Counted from the first letter of the stretch, positions 25,910 through 34,886 are shown. The stretch is DNA of 64,000 nucleotides from Alistipes excrementigallinarum (GCA_019112825.1 DXIP01000007.1:1-64000), one strand, 5' to 3'. Notes: generated from the sequence alone by a model not told the origin. Numbers and translations are program-made.

Positions 25910-27199
25910 TCAGCACTTGTGCGTCATGATGTCGAGCACCAGATGGTCCGTCTCGTTCATGCCGTCGCGGCCAATGGCGGTCAGGTTGCGGATGCAGCGG
26001 TCGACATCCTCCTCGATGATGCCCTCGACGGGGGTCACGCAGTGGCCGTCCATCGCCATCATGGCCGACAGCACGGCCGTCGAGACACCGCTCGTCAGCT
26101 TCATCGCGCAGCTGGGCTTCGCCCCGTCGCATATCATGCCCGTCAGGTTGGCAATCATGTTCTTGACGGCGGCCACCACCTGCTCGTAGCTGCCCCCCAT
26201 CAGATAGGTGATGCCGCAACTCGACCCCGTGGCCGCCACCACGCAGCCGCAGAGGGCCGACAGCCGGCCGAGGCTCTGCTTGATGTAAATCACCGTCAGA
26301 TGGCTCAGCACCAGCGCCCGGATGGTCTGCTCCTCCGTGGCGCCACTCTCCTCGGCGTAGACCACCACGGGAAGCGTTGCGGCGATGCCCTGGTTGCCGC
26401 TCCCCGAGTTGCTCATCACGGGAATCATCGCCCCGGCCATCCGCGCATCGCACGCCGCCGAGGTGTAGGAGAGGATGTGGCTGAAGATGCTGTCGCCCAT
26501 CACCCGCCGCTCGCGTTCGCGGCGCATCGTCTGCCCCACGCAGTGGCCGTACTCGCCCGTGAAGGCCCGCTCGGCGGCCGCCTTGTTCAGACGGCGCGTC
26601 TCGAGGATGAAGCGCACCTCGTCGAGCGGCGCCGTCATCGCAAAGTCCCAGACGCGGCGCAGCGTGAGTGGCACTTCGCCCTCCTCCGCCTCATCCGAGG
26701 CGGCGCTCCGGTTGTCGAGCAGCACCTCGCTGTCGCGCTCCACGTAGACGAAGTTCGTATGACCGCCCGCGATGACCGCCACGGCCCGGTGCCCCGAGGC
26801 TTCGACCTCGACCTCGATGTAGAGCTTCTCCGTGATGCCCTCCTTCAGACCGATGGAGATGCACTTCCAGTCGATATACTCCCGGCCACGTTCGACCGCC
26901 TCGGGCGTCGTGTCGCGGAGCACCTCCAGCTGGTACTCCGAGCGGCCGACCAATGCGCCGAGCGCAATGGCGATTGGGAGGCCTATCATGCCGCCCGTGC
27001 CGGGGATACCCACGCCCATGGCGTTCTTGAGGATGTTGGCGCTCAACCGCGCCGTGATTTTTTCGGGCAGGGAGCCCAGCGTCTCGGTGGCACGCGCCAC
27101 ACACAGCGCCACGGCCATCGGCTCGGTGCATCCGATGGCGGGAACCACCTCCCGCTGGATGAGCGCGATGATGCGCTGACGTTCGGACTGAGGAATCAT
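25910..27199 (-). CDS. UPF0597 / L-cysteine desulfidase family protein (CyuA/YhaM-like)
   Basis: A 429-residue cytoplasmic protein of the UPF0597 family, related to the alpha subunit of Fe-S L-serine dehydratases. E. coli CyuA (YhaM) and archaeal CdsB of this family degrade L-cysteine to pyruvate, ammonia and sulfide. Family landmarks are VVPAIGCTEPMAVAL (with the first cluster Cys), GIPGTGGMIGLPIAIALG, MSNSGSGNQGIAATLPV, ATGSSCGITYLMGG, and MICDGAKPSCAMK (cluster cysteines). Cysteine or a related substrate is likely, but the family call does not settle it. Divergent from the NUDIX gene. Confidence 0.88.
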   Translation of the reverse strand: MIPQSERQRIIALIQREVVPAIGCTEPMAVALCVARATETLGSLPEKITARLSANILKNAMGVGIPGTGGMIGLPIAIALGALVGRSEYQLEVLRDTTPEAVERGREYIDWKCISIGLKEGITEKLYIEVEVEASGHRAVAVIAGGHTNFVYVERDSEVLLDNRSAASDEAEEGEVPLTLRRVWDFAMTAPLDEVRFILETRRLNKAAAERAFTGEYGHCVGQTMRRERERRVMGDSIFSHILSYTSAACDARMAGAMIPVMSNSGSGNQGIAATLPVVVYAEESGATEEQTIRALVLSHLTVIYIKQSLGRLSALCGCVVAATGSSCGITYLMGGSYEQVVAAVKNMIANLTGMICDGAKPSCAMKLTSGVSTAVLSAMMAMDGHCVTPVEGIIEEDVDRCIRNLTAIGRDGMNETDHLVLDIMTHKC

Positions 27200-27251
27200 A
27201 CGGTGTGTTTTTCAGGTTGGTGGGCCGGACCGCGTCCGGCATTCATACAAA

Positions 27252-27259
27252 CAAAGATA
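27252..27259 (-). promoter_or_regulatory. -7 element for the UPF0597 gene
   Basis: The minus strand reads TATCTTTG, the exact consensus, 52 bases before the start. It faces away from the NUDIX -7 box at 27272 with 12 bases between. Confidence 0.6.
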
Positions 27260-27271
27260 GGAAATTTTCCG

Positions 27272-27279
27272 TATCTTCG
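27272..27279 (+). promoter_or_regulatory. -7 element for the NUDIX gene
   Basis: TATCTTCG, one base off consensus, 22 bases before ATG 27302. No TTTG at -33. Confidence 0.55.
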
Positions 27280-27301
27280 CACCATACCCTGCGACACACC
27301 G

Positions 27302-27883
27302 ATGAAAAAGCCCGAAAACCGACCCTGGAAGGTCATCACCAGCGAATACCTCGCCCGCCGTCCCTGGTACACCGTACGCCACGAATGCGTCGAACTGCCC
27401 AACGGACGCCGCATCCCCGACTACTACGTCTTCGAATACCCCGACTGGGTGAACGTCATTGCCATCACGCCCCGGCGCGAGTTTGTCTTCGTGAGCCAGT
27501 ACCGCCACGCCCTGGGCGAGACGGACTACGAACTGGTGGCCGGCGTGAGCGAGCCGACGGACGCCTCGATGCTGGAGACCGCCCGGCGCGAGCTGCTCGA
27601 GGAGAGCGGCTACGGCGGCGGGCAGTGGCGCGAGCTGATGGTCATCGCCCCCAACCCCGCCACGCAGAACAACCTGACCCACTGCTTCGTGGCCGAGGGG
27701 GTCGAGCGCATCGGCGAGCAGCACCCCGATGCGACGGAGGATCTCAGCGTGCACCTCTTCACCGAGGCCGAGGTGCGCGAACTGCTCGACGAGGGGGCCA
27801 TCCGCCAGGCGCTCATGGCGGCACCGCTGTGGCGCTACTTCTGCGAGTTGGGCGAGCAGCGCTGCGCCGCCGCAAGGCGATAG
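27302..27883 (+). CDS. NUDIX hydrolase (ADP-ribose pyrophosphatase-like)
   Basis: A 193-residue cytoplasmic hydrolase of nucleoside diphosphate derivatives. The Nudix helix is present: AARRELLEESGY-type sequence here reads TARRELLEESGYGGG, with the metal-binding Glu residues of RE and EE. The part before it (ELVAGVSEPTDASMLE) is one residue longer than the standard G-x5-E-x7 spacing and has Asp in place of Glu; I remember similar variants in Bacteroidota proteins. NPATQNNLTHCFVAEGVE resembles ADP-sugar pyrophosphatases. Substrate is not proven. ATG 27302 is the start; the open frame continues far upstream as antisense noise. Confidence 0.88.
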   Translation: MKKPENRPWKVITSEYLARRPWYTVRHECVELPNGRRIPDYYVFEYPDWVNVIAITPRREFVFVSQYRHALGETDYELVAGVSEPTDASMLETARRELLEESGYGGGQWRELMVIAPNPATQNNLTHCFVAEGVERIGEQHPDATEDLSVHLFTEAEVRELLDEGAIRQALMAAPLWRYFCELGEQRCAAARR

Positions 27884-27904
27884 CAGAGGAGCGGTCGGCA
27901 GCAC

Positions 27905-27950
27905 AAAACAGACGAGGAGCACCCCGAAAGAGGCGCTCCTCGTCTTGTTT
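27905..27950. terminator. Bidirectional terminator
   Basis: Stem GACGAGGAGC with its complement (27911-27920 and 27935-27944), extended by AACA/TGTT, between convergent stops at 27883 and 27967. Confidence 0.85.
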
Positions 27951-27966
27951 ACGTCAATGTGGACTG

Positions 27967-28656
27967 CTACCTGCCCACGCTCTGGGCCAGTGCGAAGCAG
28001 TAGCGCGCCGGGTCGAGCTCCAGCACCGAGAGCAGCTCGGGCGAGACGCTGCCGCGCGTAATCGAACGCAGGCCGTGGCCCGCCGTATAGAGGTTGACAT
28101 TCTCGGCATAGCCGGCGGCATCCTGACCGCAGAGGTAGTACTGGTGCTCCTCCGGAATGTTGCGCCCCTCGTAGACCGAGCGGTCGCCCACATAGACCAG
28201 ATTGAGCGGCGCCGTCTCGACGAAGGGCTGCGCTCCCGACACCTTGCGGAAGTCACCCTCCTTGACGCGCACCAGCCGGTGCGCCTTGGCATCGTAGAGG
28301 TAGATGCCCTCGGCAAAGAAGGCATAGACGCGCAGCGGATAGAGACCGAGCGCCGAGGGGGCGGTCAGATGGTCGTTCTCAGGACGGTTGATGCCCGCAG
28401 CAGCCCACAGCACACCCGACAGCTCCTCGAGCGAGAGGGCTTCGGGGGCATATTCACGCCACGAGCGGCGGTTCTGCAGCGCCTCGTTGATGGTGAGGCC
28501 GCCCTTCAGTTCGGGCTTCACGAGGGCAATCGTCTCGGCCATCTCCACCGGAGTACGCACCTCTTCGGGTGCCGTCCCGGAGGCGGCGTTGCCGGCGGAA
28601 CGCGGGCCGCACGACACGAAGAGTGCCGCTACGGCCAAAGCAAGAAGTTCTTTCAT
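27967..28656 (-). CDS. Nitroreductase-family lipoprotein (SagB/ThcOx-like)
   Basis: A 229-residue protein with a lipoprotein signal (lipobox LFVSC, Cys16), unusual for an FMN-dependent enzyme class. The nitroreductase fold is suggested by the opening EALQNRRSWREYAPEALSLEELSGVLWAAAGINR (only its parts RRSWREY and LSGVLWAAAGIN are diagnostic) and the later APLNLVYVGD and AAGYAENVNLYTAGHGL segments, which match SagB-type dehydrogenases. Export would place it in the periplasm. The redox substrate is unknown. Confidence 0.8.
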   Translation of the reverse strand: MKELLALAVAALFVSCGPRSAGNAASGTAPEEVRTPVEMAETIALVKPELKGGLTINEALQNRRSWREYAPEALSLEELSGVLWAAAGINRPENDHLTAPSALGLYPLRVYAFFAEGIYLYDAKAHRLVRVKEGDFRKVSGAQPFVETAPLNLVYVGDRSVYEGRNIPEEHQYYLCGQDAAGYAENVNLYTAGHGLRSITRGSVSPELLSVLELDPARYCFALAQSVGR

Positions 28657-28684
28657 ACGTTTTTCGAGTATTGAGGTTCTCCAG

Positions 28685-28692
28685 CAAAGATA
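28685..28692 (-). promoter_or_regulatory. -7 element for the nitroreductase-like gene
   Basis: The minus strand reads TATCTTTG (exact consensus) 28 bases before the start codon. Confidence 0.6.
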
Positions 28693-28787
28693 CGAATTTC
28701 ATCCGTTTTCTCGCCTTCGCGGCGTTTTTTTTTCGCCGGAACGGGAAATCGCCGCACCTGCAGCGGCCGGCTTCCCTCCCAAAAGGC

Positions 28788-28795
28788 TACCTTTG
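28788..28795 (+). promoter_or_regulatory. -7 element for the flavodoxin/ferredoxin gene
   Basis: TACCTTTG, 21 bases before ATG 28817; no clear -33 element. Confidence 0.5.
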
Positions 28796-28816
28796 CATCA
28801 ACGACACACAAACGAC

Positions 28817-29653
28817 ATGAAACCCGACAAGCTCGTCACCCTCTACTTCTCACCCACCGGCACCTCGCGGCGCATCGCCGAGGCCATCGCCGGCGGAATC
28901 CGCACGACGGAGGAGCCCGCACCCCGCTGCTGCGACATCACCTTCGGCGCCGCTCCCGCCACGGAGCTCGACGCCGACGCTCTGCTCGTCGTCTCCGTTC
29001 CGGTCTATGGCGGGCACCCCGCACCGCTGGCGCTCGAGCGCATGGCGGCACTCCGCGGCCACGACACCCCCGCCGTCGCGGTGGTCCTCTACGGCAACCG
29101 CGCCTTCGACCATGCCCTCCGCGAACTCGACGCCTTCCTTGCCCAGCGGGGCTTCCGCACCGTAGCGGCAGGGGCCTTCATCGGCGAGCACTCCTACTCC
29201 TCGCCCGCCACGCCCATCGCCGCCGGGCGTCCCGACGACCGCGACCTGGGCGAAGCCCGGCTCTTCGGCGAGCGCATCCACGCTAAGCTCTCCGGTGCAG
29301 GGGCCGCATCCGTCGACGTCGTACGGCTCCGCACGCCCCACACCCCGCTGCTGCCGCTGCTGCGCTTCATCGCCTTTGCCCTCAGCTACCTCCGCCGCCA
29401 GAAGCGGCACCCCGTCGTGCTGCTTCCCCGAACCGACGCCGCACGCTGCATCCACTGCGGCCGCTGCGCCACAGGCTGCCCCACGGGGGCCATCACCCGC
29501 GGCCGCGAGGAGGAGACCGACCCTTCGCGCTGCATCCGCTGCTGCGCCTGCGTGAAGGGATGCCCCGTCGGAGCCCGCAGCTTCGAGACCCCCTTCGCCG
29601 CTGCACTTGCCCGCAGCTTCGGACGGCCGAAGCCCAACGTCACGCTGCTCTGA
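28817..29653 (+). CDS. EFR1-family flavodoxin-ferredoxin fusion protein
   Basis: A 278-residue cytoplasmic electron carrier. Residues about 1-175 are a flavodoxin-like domain with the FMN phosphate loop YFSPTGTSRRIAE and SVPVYGGHPAP. After a linker come two [4Fe-4S] motifs: CIHCGRCATGCPTG and CIRCCACVKGCPVG. Such fusions (EFR1 family) are common in anaerobes and probably shuttle electrons between flavin and Fe-S partners; the partners are not encoded nearby. ATG 28817 gives the flavodoxin start; the frame upstream runs antisense to the nitroreductase gene. Confidence 0.9.
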   Translation: MKPDKLVTLYFSPTGTSRRIAEAIAGGIRTTEEPAPRCCDITFGAAPATELDADALLVVSVPVYGGHPAPLALERMAALRGHDTPAVAVVLYGNRAFDHALRELDAFLAQRGFRTVAAGAFIGEHSYSSPATPIAAGRPDDRDLGEARLFGERIHAKLSGAGAASVDVVRLRTPHTPLLPLLRFIAFALSYLRRQKRHPVVLLPRTDAARCIHCGRCATGCPTGAITRGREEETDPSRCIRCCACVKGCPVGARSFETPFAAALARSFGRPKPNVTLL

Positions 29654-29683
29654 GACGCCGGCACGAGGCGCCGCAAACGCCGT

Positions 29684-29722
29684 AAAAAAGGGAGGCCCGC
29701 ACGATGCGGAGCCTCCCTTTAT
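29684..29722. terminator. Bidirectional terminator
   Basis: A 10-bp stem (29687-29696 with 29711-29720) with A on the left and T on the right, between convergent stops at 29653 and 29746. Confidence 0.8.
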
Positions 29723-29745
29723 CGTTGGCAGCCGGTGACTGCACG

Positions 29746-30939
29746 CTACTCCCAGTAGCCGTCGACGGTCATCGGAGCGTCGCCCACCTCAACCTTCATC
29801 TCGACCGGACGGTCGGCGCCGTTCGTATAGCGGAAGAGGTAGCTGTGGTTCTTCTCGAGCAGGAACTTCAGCACGTCGTTCATGTCCTGCGTCGGGCCTG
29901 CGGTCCGGCCGCCGCCCACCTGCAGCCCGTCGGCGTTGAAGACGTCGACGTTGGCCGCCACGCGGTCACCCGACTCCGCGGCGTGGCGCGCATCGCGGAA
30001 CATGCGGAACGAGACCCACACGTGCGTTCCCTGCTTCACCTGCTCGCTCTCACGCGAGGCGCTCAGGTCGATGTAGCGCTGCGAAACATTCACCGCATGC
30101 ACCTCGCGCGACGACTCGCTCCACACCATGGGGAACCAGTCGCCCGTCGGACGGAACGAGACGGCATAGACGGCATGCGCACGGTCGTCGGGCGAAGCCT
30201 TGCCGGCGTCGGCGAGGAACCACGCCTCGTCGAGCCCCGCATAGTAATACTCGGCAAAGTGCCACTCGCCGTCGAGCCACACCTCGGTCCAGCTGTGGTT
30301 GCCGCGGTTGTCGTGCCAGGCTGCCGTGCCGGCAAAGCGCGCCGGTACGCCCACCGCACGCAGCGCATCGACCAGCAGCACCGAGAGCCCCGTGCAGGAG
30401 GCCATGTGCTGGCGCATCGATTCGGCGGGGCTCTGGTTGGTCTTCTCGCGCAGGGTGTTGTAGTCGACCTGCACCTCGTCGCGCAGGCTGCGGTTGACCG
30501 CCTCGAAGGCCTCGCGCAGGGTCTTACAGCCGGCCACGCGGGGAGCGAAGCGCCGGTAGAAGTCGGCGCGCCAACTGTCGCGCACCTCGTCGACGGCCGC
30601 ATAGGGAAGCACCTCGTTCAGGAAAATCGAGTCGGGCAGCTTCTGCGCCCACTCAAACTCGCTCCGCGCCCGGCAGGCGTAGTGCACATCCTCGCGCAGC
30701 AGGTCGAGCGACATCGTGTCGCGGTCGCCCCGCGGCATCCAGGCAATCAGGTAGGCCATCGCCTCGCGCTCTTCGCAGGGCGTGTCGCTCAGCAGCGCAC
30801 GCAGCGAGTCGGCACGCGGCGTCTCTTCGAGCGCCGCATCGAGCAGCGGGACGTAGGAGGCGGGAACACCCCGCCCGTAGGGATTCGGCGTACAGGCGCA
30901 GAGCACGACGCCGAGCAGCAGGAGCAGTTGTCTTTTCAT
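29746..30939 (-). CDS. Transglutaminase-like lipoprotein
   Basis: A 397-residue lipoprotein (lipobox VVLCAC; Cys14 or Cys16 is the lipid site). The central part is a transglutaminase-like cysteine-protease fold: Cys in HMASCTGLSVLLVDALRAVG, His in NRGNHSWTEVWLDGEWHF and an acidic residue in the following YYAGLDEAW block. In bacteria such domains are often peptidases or peptide-glycan modifying enzymes. A C-terminal region of about 130 residues has no name I know. The start overlaps the cutC stop by four bases, so the two genes are co-transcribed. Confidence 0.82.
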   Translation of the reverse strand: MKRQLLLLLGVVLCACTPNPYGRGVPASYVPLLDAALEETPRADSLRALLSDTPCEEREAMAYLIAWMPRGDRDTMSLDLLREDVHYACRARSEFEWAQKLPDSIFLNEVLPYAAVDEVRDSWRADFYRRFAPRVAGCKTLREAFEAVNRSLRDEVQVDYNTLREKTNQSPAESMRQHMASCTGLSVLLVDALRAVGVPARFAGTAAWHDNRGNHSWTEVWLDGEWHFAEYYYAGLDEAWFLADAGKASPDDRAHAVYAVSFRPTGDWFPMVWSESSREVHAVNVSQRYIDLSASRESEQVKQGTHVWVSFRMFRDARHAAESGDRVAANVDVFNADGLQVGGGRTAGPTQDMNDVLKFLLEKNHSYLFRYTNGADRPVEMKVEVGDAPMTVDGYWE

Positions 30940-31673
30940 GGTTCAAGTTGGGTTAGTATCTGACGGACGAGCTCTTCGTCCGCATCGGTTACCACATATT
31001 CGGGCACATCGGCGCAGCCCCCCATCGAGACGGCAGGGTTGCGGTAGCGCATCGCGCTCTCGCGGCTGCGGCGGGCGCTGAAGTGTAGGGCATCGACCCC
31101 CGTTGCGGCCAGCAGGCGGGCATTCGAGGCGTTGACGCCGCTGCCGGCCATGACCTCGATGCGGCCGGCCGCCCGGGCGACCAGCGCACGCAGCTGCTCG
31201 ATGCCTTCGAGCGCCGTATTGCGGCCTCCCGAGGTGAGCACGCGGCGGCAGCCGCAGGCGATGAGCGCCTCGAGCGCCCGCTGCGGGTCGCGCACCATGT
31301 CGAATGCGCGGTGGAAGGTCACCTCGAGGGGTCCCGCCTCGCGCACCAGGCAGGTCGTACGCTCCACGTCGACCTCGCCGTCGGCCGTCAGCAGCCCCAG
31401 CACCACGCCATCGGCTCCGCATTCGCGGGCGAAGCGAATCTCGGCGGCCATCAGCTCGACCTCGTCGTCGGTATAGAGAAAATCGCCGCCGCGCGGACGA
31501 ATCATCACGCTCAGCCGCACACCCCCGAGCGAACGGGCGTAGCGCAGCAGCGCGGCCGAGGGGGTGGTGCCCCCCTCGAGCGGGGCGGAGCAGAGTTCGA
31601 TGCGCGACACGCCGCAGCGGCGGGCCACGTCGCACGCCGCACGCGTATAGGCACACAGTTCGGTTGTAATCAT
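30936..31673 (-). CDS. cutC: CutC family protein
   Basis: A 245-residue TIM-barrel protein of the CutC family, named for copper homeostasis although its molecular role is uncertain. Family motifs are RIELCSAPLEGGTTPS, VMIRPRGGDFLYTDDE, VTFHRAFDM, LTSGGRNTALEG and VMAGSGVNASN, with HFSARR near the end. I choose ATG 31673 (MITTELCAYTRAACD); a start at 31733 would put the promoter inside the gene. It is followed directly by the transglutaminase-like lipoprotein gene. Confidence 0.9.
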   Translation of the reverse strand: MITTELCAYTRAACDVARRCGVSRIELCSAPLEGGTTPSAALLRYARSLGGVRLSVMIRPRGGDFLYTDDEVELMAAEIRFARECGADGVVLGLLTADGEVDVERTTCLVREAGPLEVTFHRAFDMVRDPQRALEALIACGCRRVLTSGGRNTALEGIEQLRALVARAAGRIEVMAGSGVNASNARLLAATGVDALHFSARRSRESAMRYRNPAVSMGGCADVPEYVVTDADEELVRQILTQLEP

Positions 31674-31702
31674 CGGAAAAAGGGTTGGCGGTATTCGGTC
31701 GA

Positions 31703-31733
31703 TAAAGGTACGAAAAGCGCGCGAGAAATCCAA
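31703..31733 (-). promoter_or_regulatory. Promoter of the cutC unit
   Basis: On the minus strand TTGG (31733-31730), a 19-base spacer and TACCTTTA (31710-31703), 29 bases before ATG 31673. It helps decide the cutC start. Confidence 0.5.
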
Positions 31734-31746
31734 TCCGCGCGGCGCA

Positions 31747-32322
31747 CTACCGCAGCAGCACCGTCACCGACATGGGGCCGTGGGCGCCGAAAACCAGCGC
31801 CTGCTCGATGTCGGCCGTCTTCGAAGGACCCGAGACGAAGCAGCCGTAGTCGAAGTCGGCCACCTCGGGCCGCACGACCGCCTCGTGCATCGTATCGACC
31901 AGCGCGTCGCGCGGAATGACGATGAGCAGCGCCGTGGCACCGAAGTAGAGCGCCTTGTGGCGGATGTTCTGGCGAATCCATACGGCACCGTTCTCGGCCA
32001 CGCCGAAGCAACCCTCGACAACGGCCAGCTCGACGTCGACCAGCGAGCGGGCATCCTCCGCCTCGTCGGGATTCATCGTCGCTCCGGCATCGGGCATCGT
32101 CGAGGCAATCTGCCGCACCTCGGGATAGCAGCGGCGCACGGCAGCGGCGAGCGATTCACCCTCCTCGACCCATACGGCCCGGCCCCCGGCAGCGGCGAGC
32201 CGCTCGGCGAAGGTGGCCGCACGGTCGTCGAAACGCTGCGGCGTGAAGTCAAACTGGGGATAGGGGTATTCGGGCATGCCGTCACGGGCGATGCGCTCGA
32301 GAATCTTCGCTTTGCTATTCAT
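31747..32322 (-). CDS. lutC: Lactate utilization protein C (LUD domain)
   Basis: The third subunit of the LutABC complex that oxidises L-lactate to pyruvate in the cytoplasm. The 191-residue protein has the LUD-domain pattern GCFGVAENGAVWI and FVSGPSKTADIEQALVFGAHGP. ATG 32322 starts MNSKAKILERIARDG and overlaps the lutB stop by eight bases; a longer reading to 32409 lies within lutB. Confidence 0.92.
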   Translation of the reverse strand: MNSKAKILERIARDGMPEYPYPQFDFTPQRFDDRAATFAERLAAAGGRAVWVEEGESLAAAVRRCYPEVRQIASTMPDAGATMNPDEAEDARSLVDVELAVVEGCFGVAENGAVWIRQNIRHKALYFGATALLIVIPRDALVDTMHEAVVRPEVADFDYGCFVSGPSKTADIEQALVFGAHGPMSVTVLLR

Positions 32323-33700
32323 GGTCGGTCGTTTTTTCGATTCCGCCCCGCTTCCAGAGGGCATTGAAGGTATGGGGTGCGAAACGGGGCATGGCACGTC
32401 CCGGAGCACACCAGGGATTCAACCCGTTGTCGAGCATCCACGCCGGGAGGTGTTCGGCCACGCGAGCCAGCGCAATGCCGCCGTAGAAGCAGCGCGGCGA
32501 GCGCATGATGACATCCATCACCTTGACGGCCGCCTTCTTGGCGGGGTCGGCCAGATGGTCGCGGTCGAGCTGCTGGCGCCAGAGGTAGATTTGTTCGCCC
32601 AGGTCGATTTTCGCCGGGCAGACGTGCGAGCAGGAGTAGCAGAGCGAGCAGGCCGAGACGTTGCCGTGGTGGAGCTTGGGCGAGCGCAGCATCGAGAGGT
32701 TGATGCCCAGCGGTCCGGGGATGAAGTAGGAGTAGGAGTATCCGCCCGAGCGGCGATAGACCGGGCAGGTGTTCATGCAGGCGCCGCAGCGCAGGCACTT
32801 GAGCATGTTGCGGTGCGCCTCGTTGGCCAGCCACTCCGTACGGCCGTTGTCGACGATGATGACGTGGATGCGCTTGCCGGGGGCGGGACGGCGGTAGAGC
32901 GAGGTGTAGGTGGTCACGGGCTGTCCCGTACCCGAGCGGGCCAGCAGCCGCGTGAAGACGCCCAGCGACCGCATGTCGGGAATCACCTTCTCGAGCCCCA
33001 TGATGGCGATGTGCAGGTCGCAGAACGAGGTGCCCAGGTCGGCATTGCCCTCGTTCGTGCAGACGGCCAGGGCGCCCGTCTCGGCGACGGCGAAGTTGAC
33101 GCCCGTCATCGAGATGTCGGCCCCGAGGAACTTGGCGCGCAGGTTGCGCCGCGCCGCATGGGTCAGGTAGGTCGGGTCGCTGTTGCCCGGTTCGGTGCCC
33201 ATCTCGCGGGTGAAGAGCGCGCCGACCTCCTCGCGCCGCACGCCGATGGCCGGCAGCACGATGTGGCTCGGGGGGAGCTTCAGCAGCTGCATGATGCGCT
33301 CGCCCAGGTCACTCTCGACGGCATCGACCCCGCGCTCGCGCAGGTAGGGGGTCAGGCCGCACTCCTCCGAGAGCATCGACTTGCTCTTGATGAGGTTCTG
33401 CCCGCCGTGCTCCTGGACCAGGCGCCACACCGTGGCGTTCATCTCGGCGGCATCCTCGGCCCAGTGGACCTCGATGCCGTTGGCCGTGGCGTTGCGCTCG
33501 AAGAGTTCGAGGTAGTGGCCCAGACGGCTGAGCGTATGTCGTTTGATGGCGGATGCCGTCTCGCGCAGCGACTCCCACTCGGGAACCGTATGCGCCATCC
33601 GGTCGCGCTTTTCGCGCACGGCGTAAAGCGCCCGGTCGTGCCACGCCATGCGTTCGGCGTCGGCTACGAACCGCTTTGCTGCTTTGGAATGGCTGCTCAT
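32315..33700 (-). CDS. lutB: Lactate utilization iron-sulfur protein B
   Basis: The large Fe-S subunit of the L-lactate oxidation complex. The 461-residue protein has an N-terminal LUD domain (SMLSEECGLTPYLRERG, MTGVNFAVAETGALAV) and two [4Fe-4S] motifs: CLRCGACMNTCPVYR and CSLCYSCSHVCPAKID. ATG 33700 overlaps the lutA stop by four bases. The longer frame to 33910 runs inside lutA and is rejected. Confidence 0.95.
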   Translation of the reverse strand: MSSHSKAAKRFVADAERMAWHDRALYAVREKRDRMAHTVPEWESLRETASAIKRHTLSRLGHYLELFERNATANGIEVHWAEDAAEMNATVWRLVQEHGGQNLIKSKSMLSEECGLTPYLRERGVDAVESDLGERIMQLLKLPPSHIVLPAIGVRREEVGALFTREMGTEPGNSDPTYLTHAARRNLRAKFLGADISMTGVNFAVAETGALAVCTNEGNADLGTSFCDLHIAIMGLEKVIPDMRSLGVFTRLLARSGTGQPVTTYTSLYRRPAPGKRIHVIIVDNGRTEWLANEAHRNMLKCLRCGACMNTCPVYRRSGGYSYSYFIPGPLGINLSMLRSPKLHHGNVSACSLCYSCSHVCPAKIDLGEQIYLWRQQLDRDHLADPAKKAAVKVMDVIMRSPRCFYGGIALARVAEHLPAWMLDNGLNPWCAPGRAMPRFAPHTFNALWKRGGIEKTTDHE

Positions 33701-34437
33701 GAGTGCGAATTGAGAATTTCGACAATGTGGATGGTCTTCACGGGGAGCTTCTCGTGGTCGATGACCCCCTGCATGTGCATCAGGCAGGAGGAGTCGGCGC
33801 CCGTGATGTATTCGGCGCCCGTTGACATGTGGTCGCGCACCTTGTCGCGTCCCATGGCGCACGACACGGCGTTCTCCTCGACGGAGAACATGCCGCCGAA
33901 GCCGCAGCACTCGTCGCGCCGCGCGGGTTCGCGGACCTCGATGCCGTCGACCATCTCGAGCAGGTCGCGCAGCTTCGAGAGGTAGGGCTCGTGCCGCTCG
34001 CTGGGCGACGAAAGGCCCAGCCGGCGCACGCCGTGGCAGGAGTTGTGGAGGCTCACCCGGTGGGGGAAGCGGGCGTCGAGCCGCTCGGGGCGGACGACGT
34101 CGTGGATGAATTCGCAGATTTCCCAGATGCGCGAATCGACGCAGGCATGCTCGTCATAGTGCTCCAGCAGCCGGGGATAACCCTCCTTGACGAAGACCAC
34201 GCAGCTGGCCGAGGGGGCCACCACGTAGTCGAAGCGTGCGAAGAGGTCGTTCATCCGTTCAGCCAGCGGTTTGGCATCCTGCTCGAACCCGGCGTTGGCC
34301 ATCGGCTGGCCGCAGCAGGTCTGGTCGAGCGGATACTCCACGTCGCACCCCAGCCGAACGAGCAGCTCGTAGGAGGCGCGCGCCACCTGAGGGTAGAGCG
34401 CGTTGATATAACAGGGGATAAAGAGTCCGACTTTCAT
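33697..34437 (-). CDS. lutA: Lactate utilization protein A (CCG-domain Fe-S oxidoreductase)
   Basis: The 246-residue first gene of the lutABC operon. It has the paired cysteine-rich (CCG) domains of LutA and of HdrB-like proteins: CCGQPMANAG in the first half and DECCGFGGMFSVEE in the second, with NSCHGVRR between. Together the three subunits convert L-lactate to pyruvate and pass electrons to an unknown carrier. No lactate permease or regulator is next to the operon. Confidence 0.95.
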   Translation of the reverse strand: MKVGLFIPCYINALYPQVARASYELLVRLGCDVEYPLDQTCCGQPMANAGFEQDAKPLAERMNDLFARFDYVVAPSASCVVFVKEGYPRLLEHYDEHACVDSRIWEICEFIHDVVRPERLDARFPHRVSLHNSCHGVRRLGLSSPSERHEPYLSKLRDLLEMVDGIEVREPARRDECCGFGGMFSVEENAVSCAMGRDKVRDHMSTGAEYITGADSSCLMHMQGVIDHEKLPVKTIHIVEILNSHS

Positions 34438-34494
34438 CGATTGTTCTTTGTAAGGTTACGGATATGTTTGTCTGTATGGCGCAAAAACCGGCCT

Positions 34495-34502
34495 CAAAGA
34501 TA
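34495..34502 (-). promoter_or_regulatory. -7 element of the lutABC promoter
   Basis: The minus strand reads TATCTTTG, exact consensus, 57 bases before the lutA start. The remaining gap 34503-34830 is GC-rich and shows no gene I can support. Confidence 0.55.
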
Positions 34503-34829
34503 GCGTAAATTGCGCCAACTTGGTATCGAACGGCCCGATTTTCGCCGTTGCCGGTCGATTTTTCCCGGCACTGCGCCGCCATCGGAAGCAACCGTCGGGC
34601 ACGGGCGCCGGATGCCGCAGGAGCGCTTCCGGCCGAAGCGCGCCAGGCGGTCGACATCCCCGCCGCCGCGCTCAATTCCGCCCCCGGTGCACCACCCCGC
34701 TACCCCGAGGCGGCAATGAGTCGGTTCGTGCCCCAGCCCAACTCCGCAGCGGCCTCCCCCTCCTCCGGCCCGGTCCGCATCGACAAAGGCGCGGCAACCG
34801 CCCGCTCCCGGTCCGGCCCCGCAGGGCAC

Positions 34830-34865
34830 AAAAAAAGGGAGAATCCCCTTGCAGGAATTCTCCCT
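34830..34865 (-). terminator. Terminator of the small heat-shock gene
   Basis: Arms 34836-34846 and 34854-34865 (one bulge), with an A run on the plus strand at 34830-34836 that is a T run on the minus strand. Confidence 0.75.
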
Positions 34866-34886
34866 CGTTCGGCTTGGCTGCGACGA

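Noticed and set aside
27302..27883. Degenerate, inactive NUDIX protein
   Set aside because: The spacing before the REL-x-EE core is one residue longer than the standard pattern, but the metal-binding Glu residues are intact and similar variants seem to occur in Bacteroidota.
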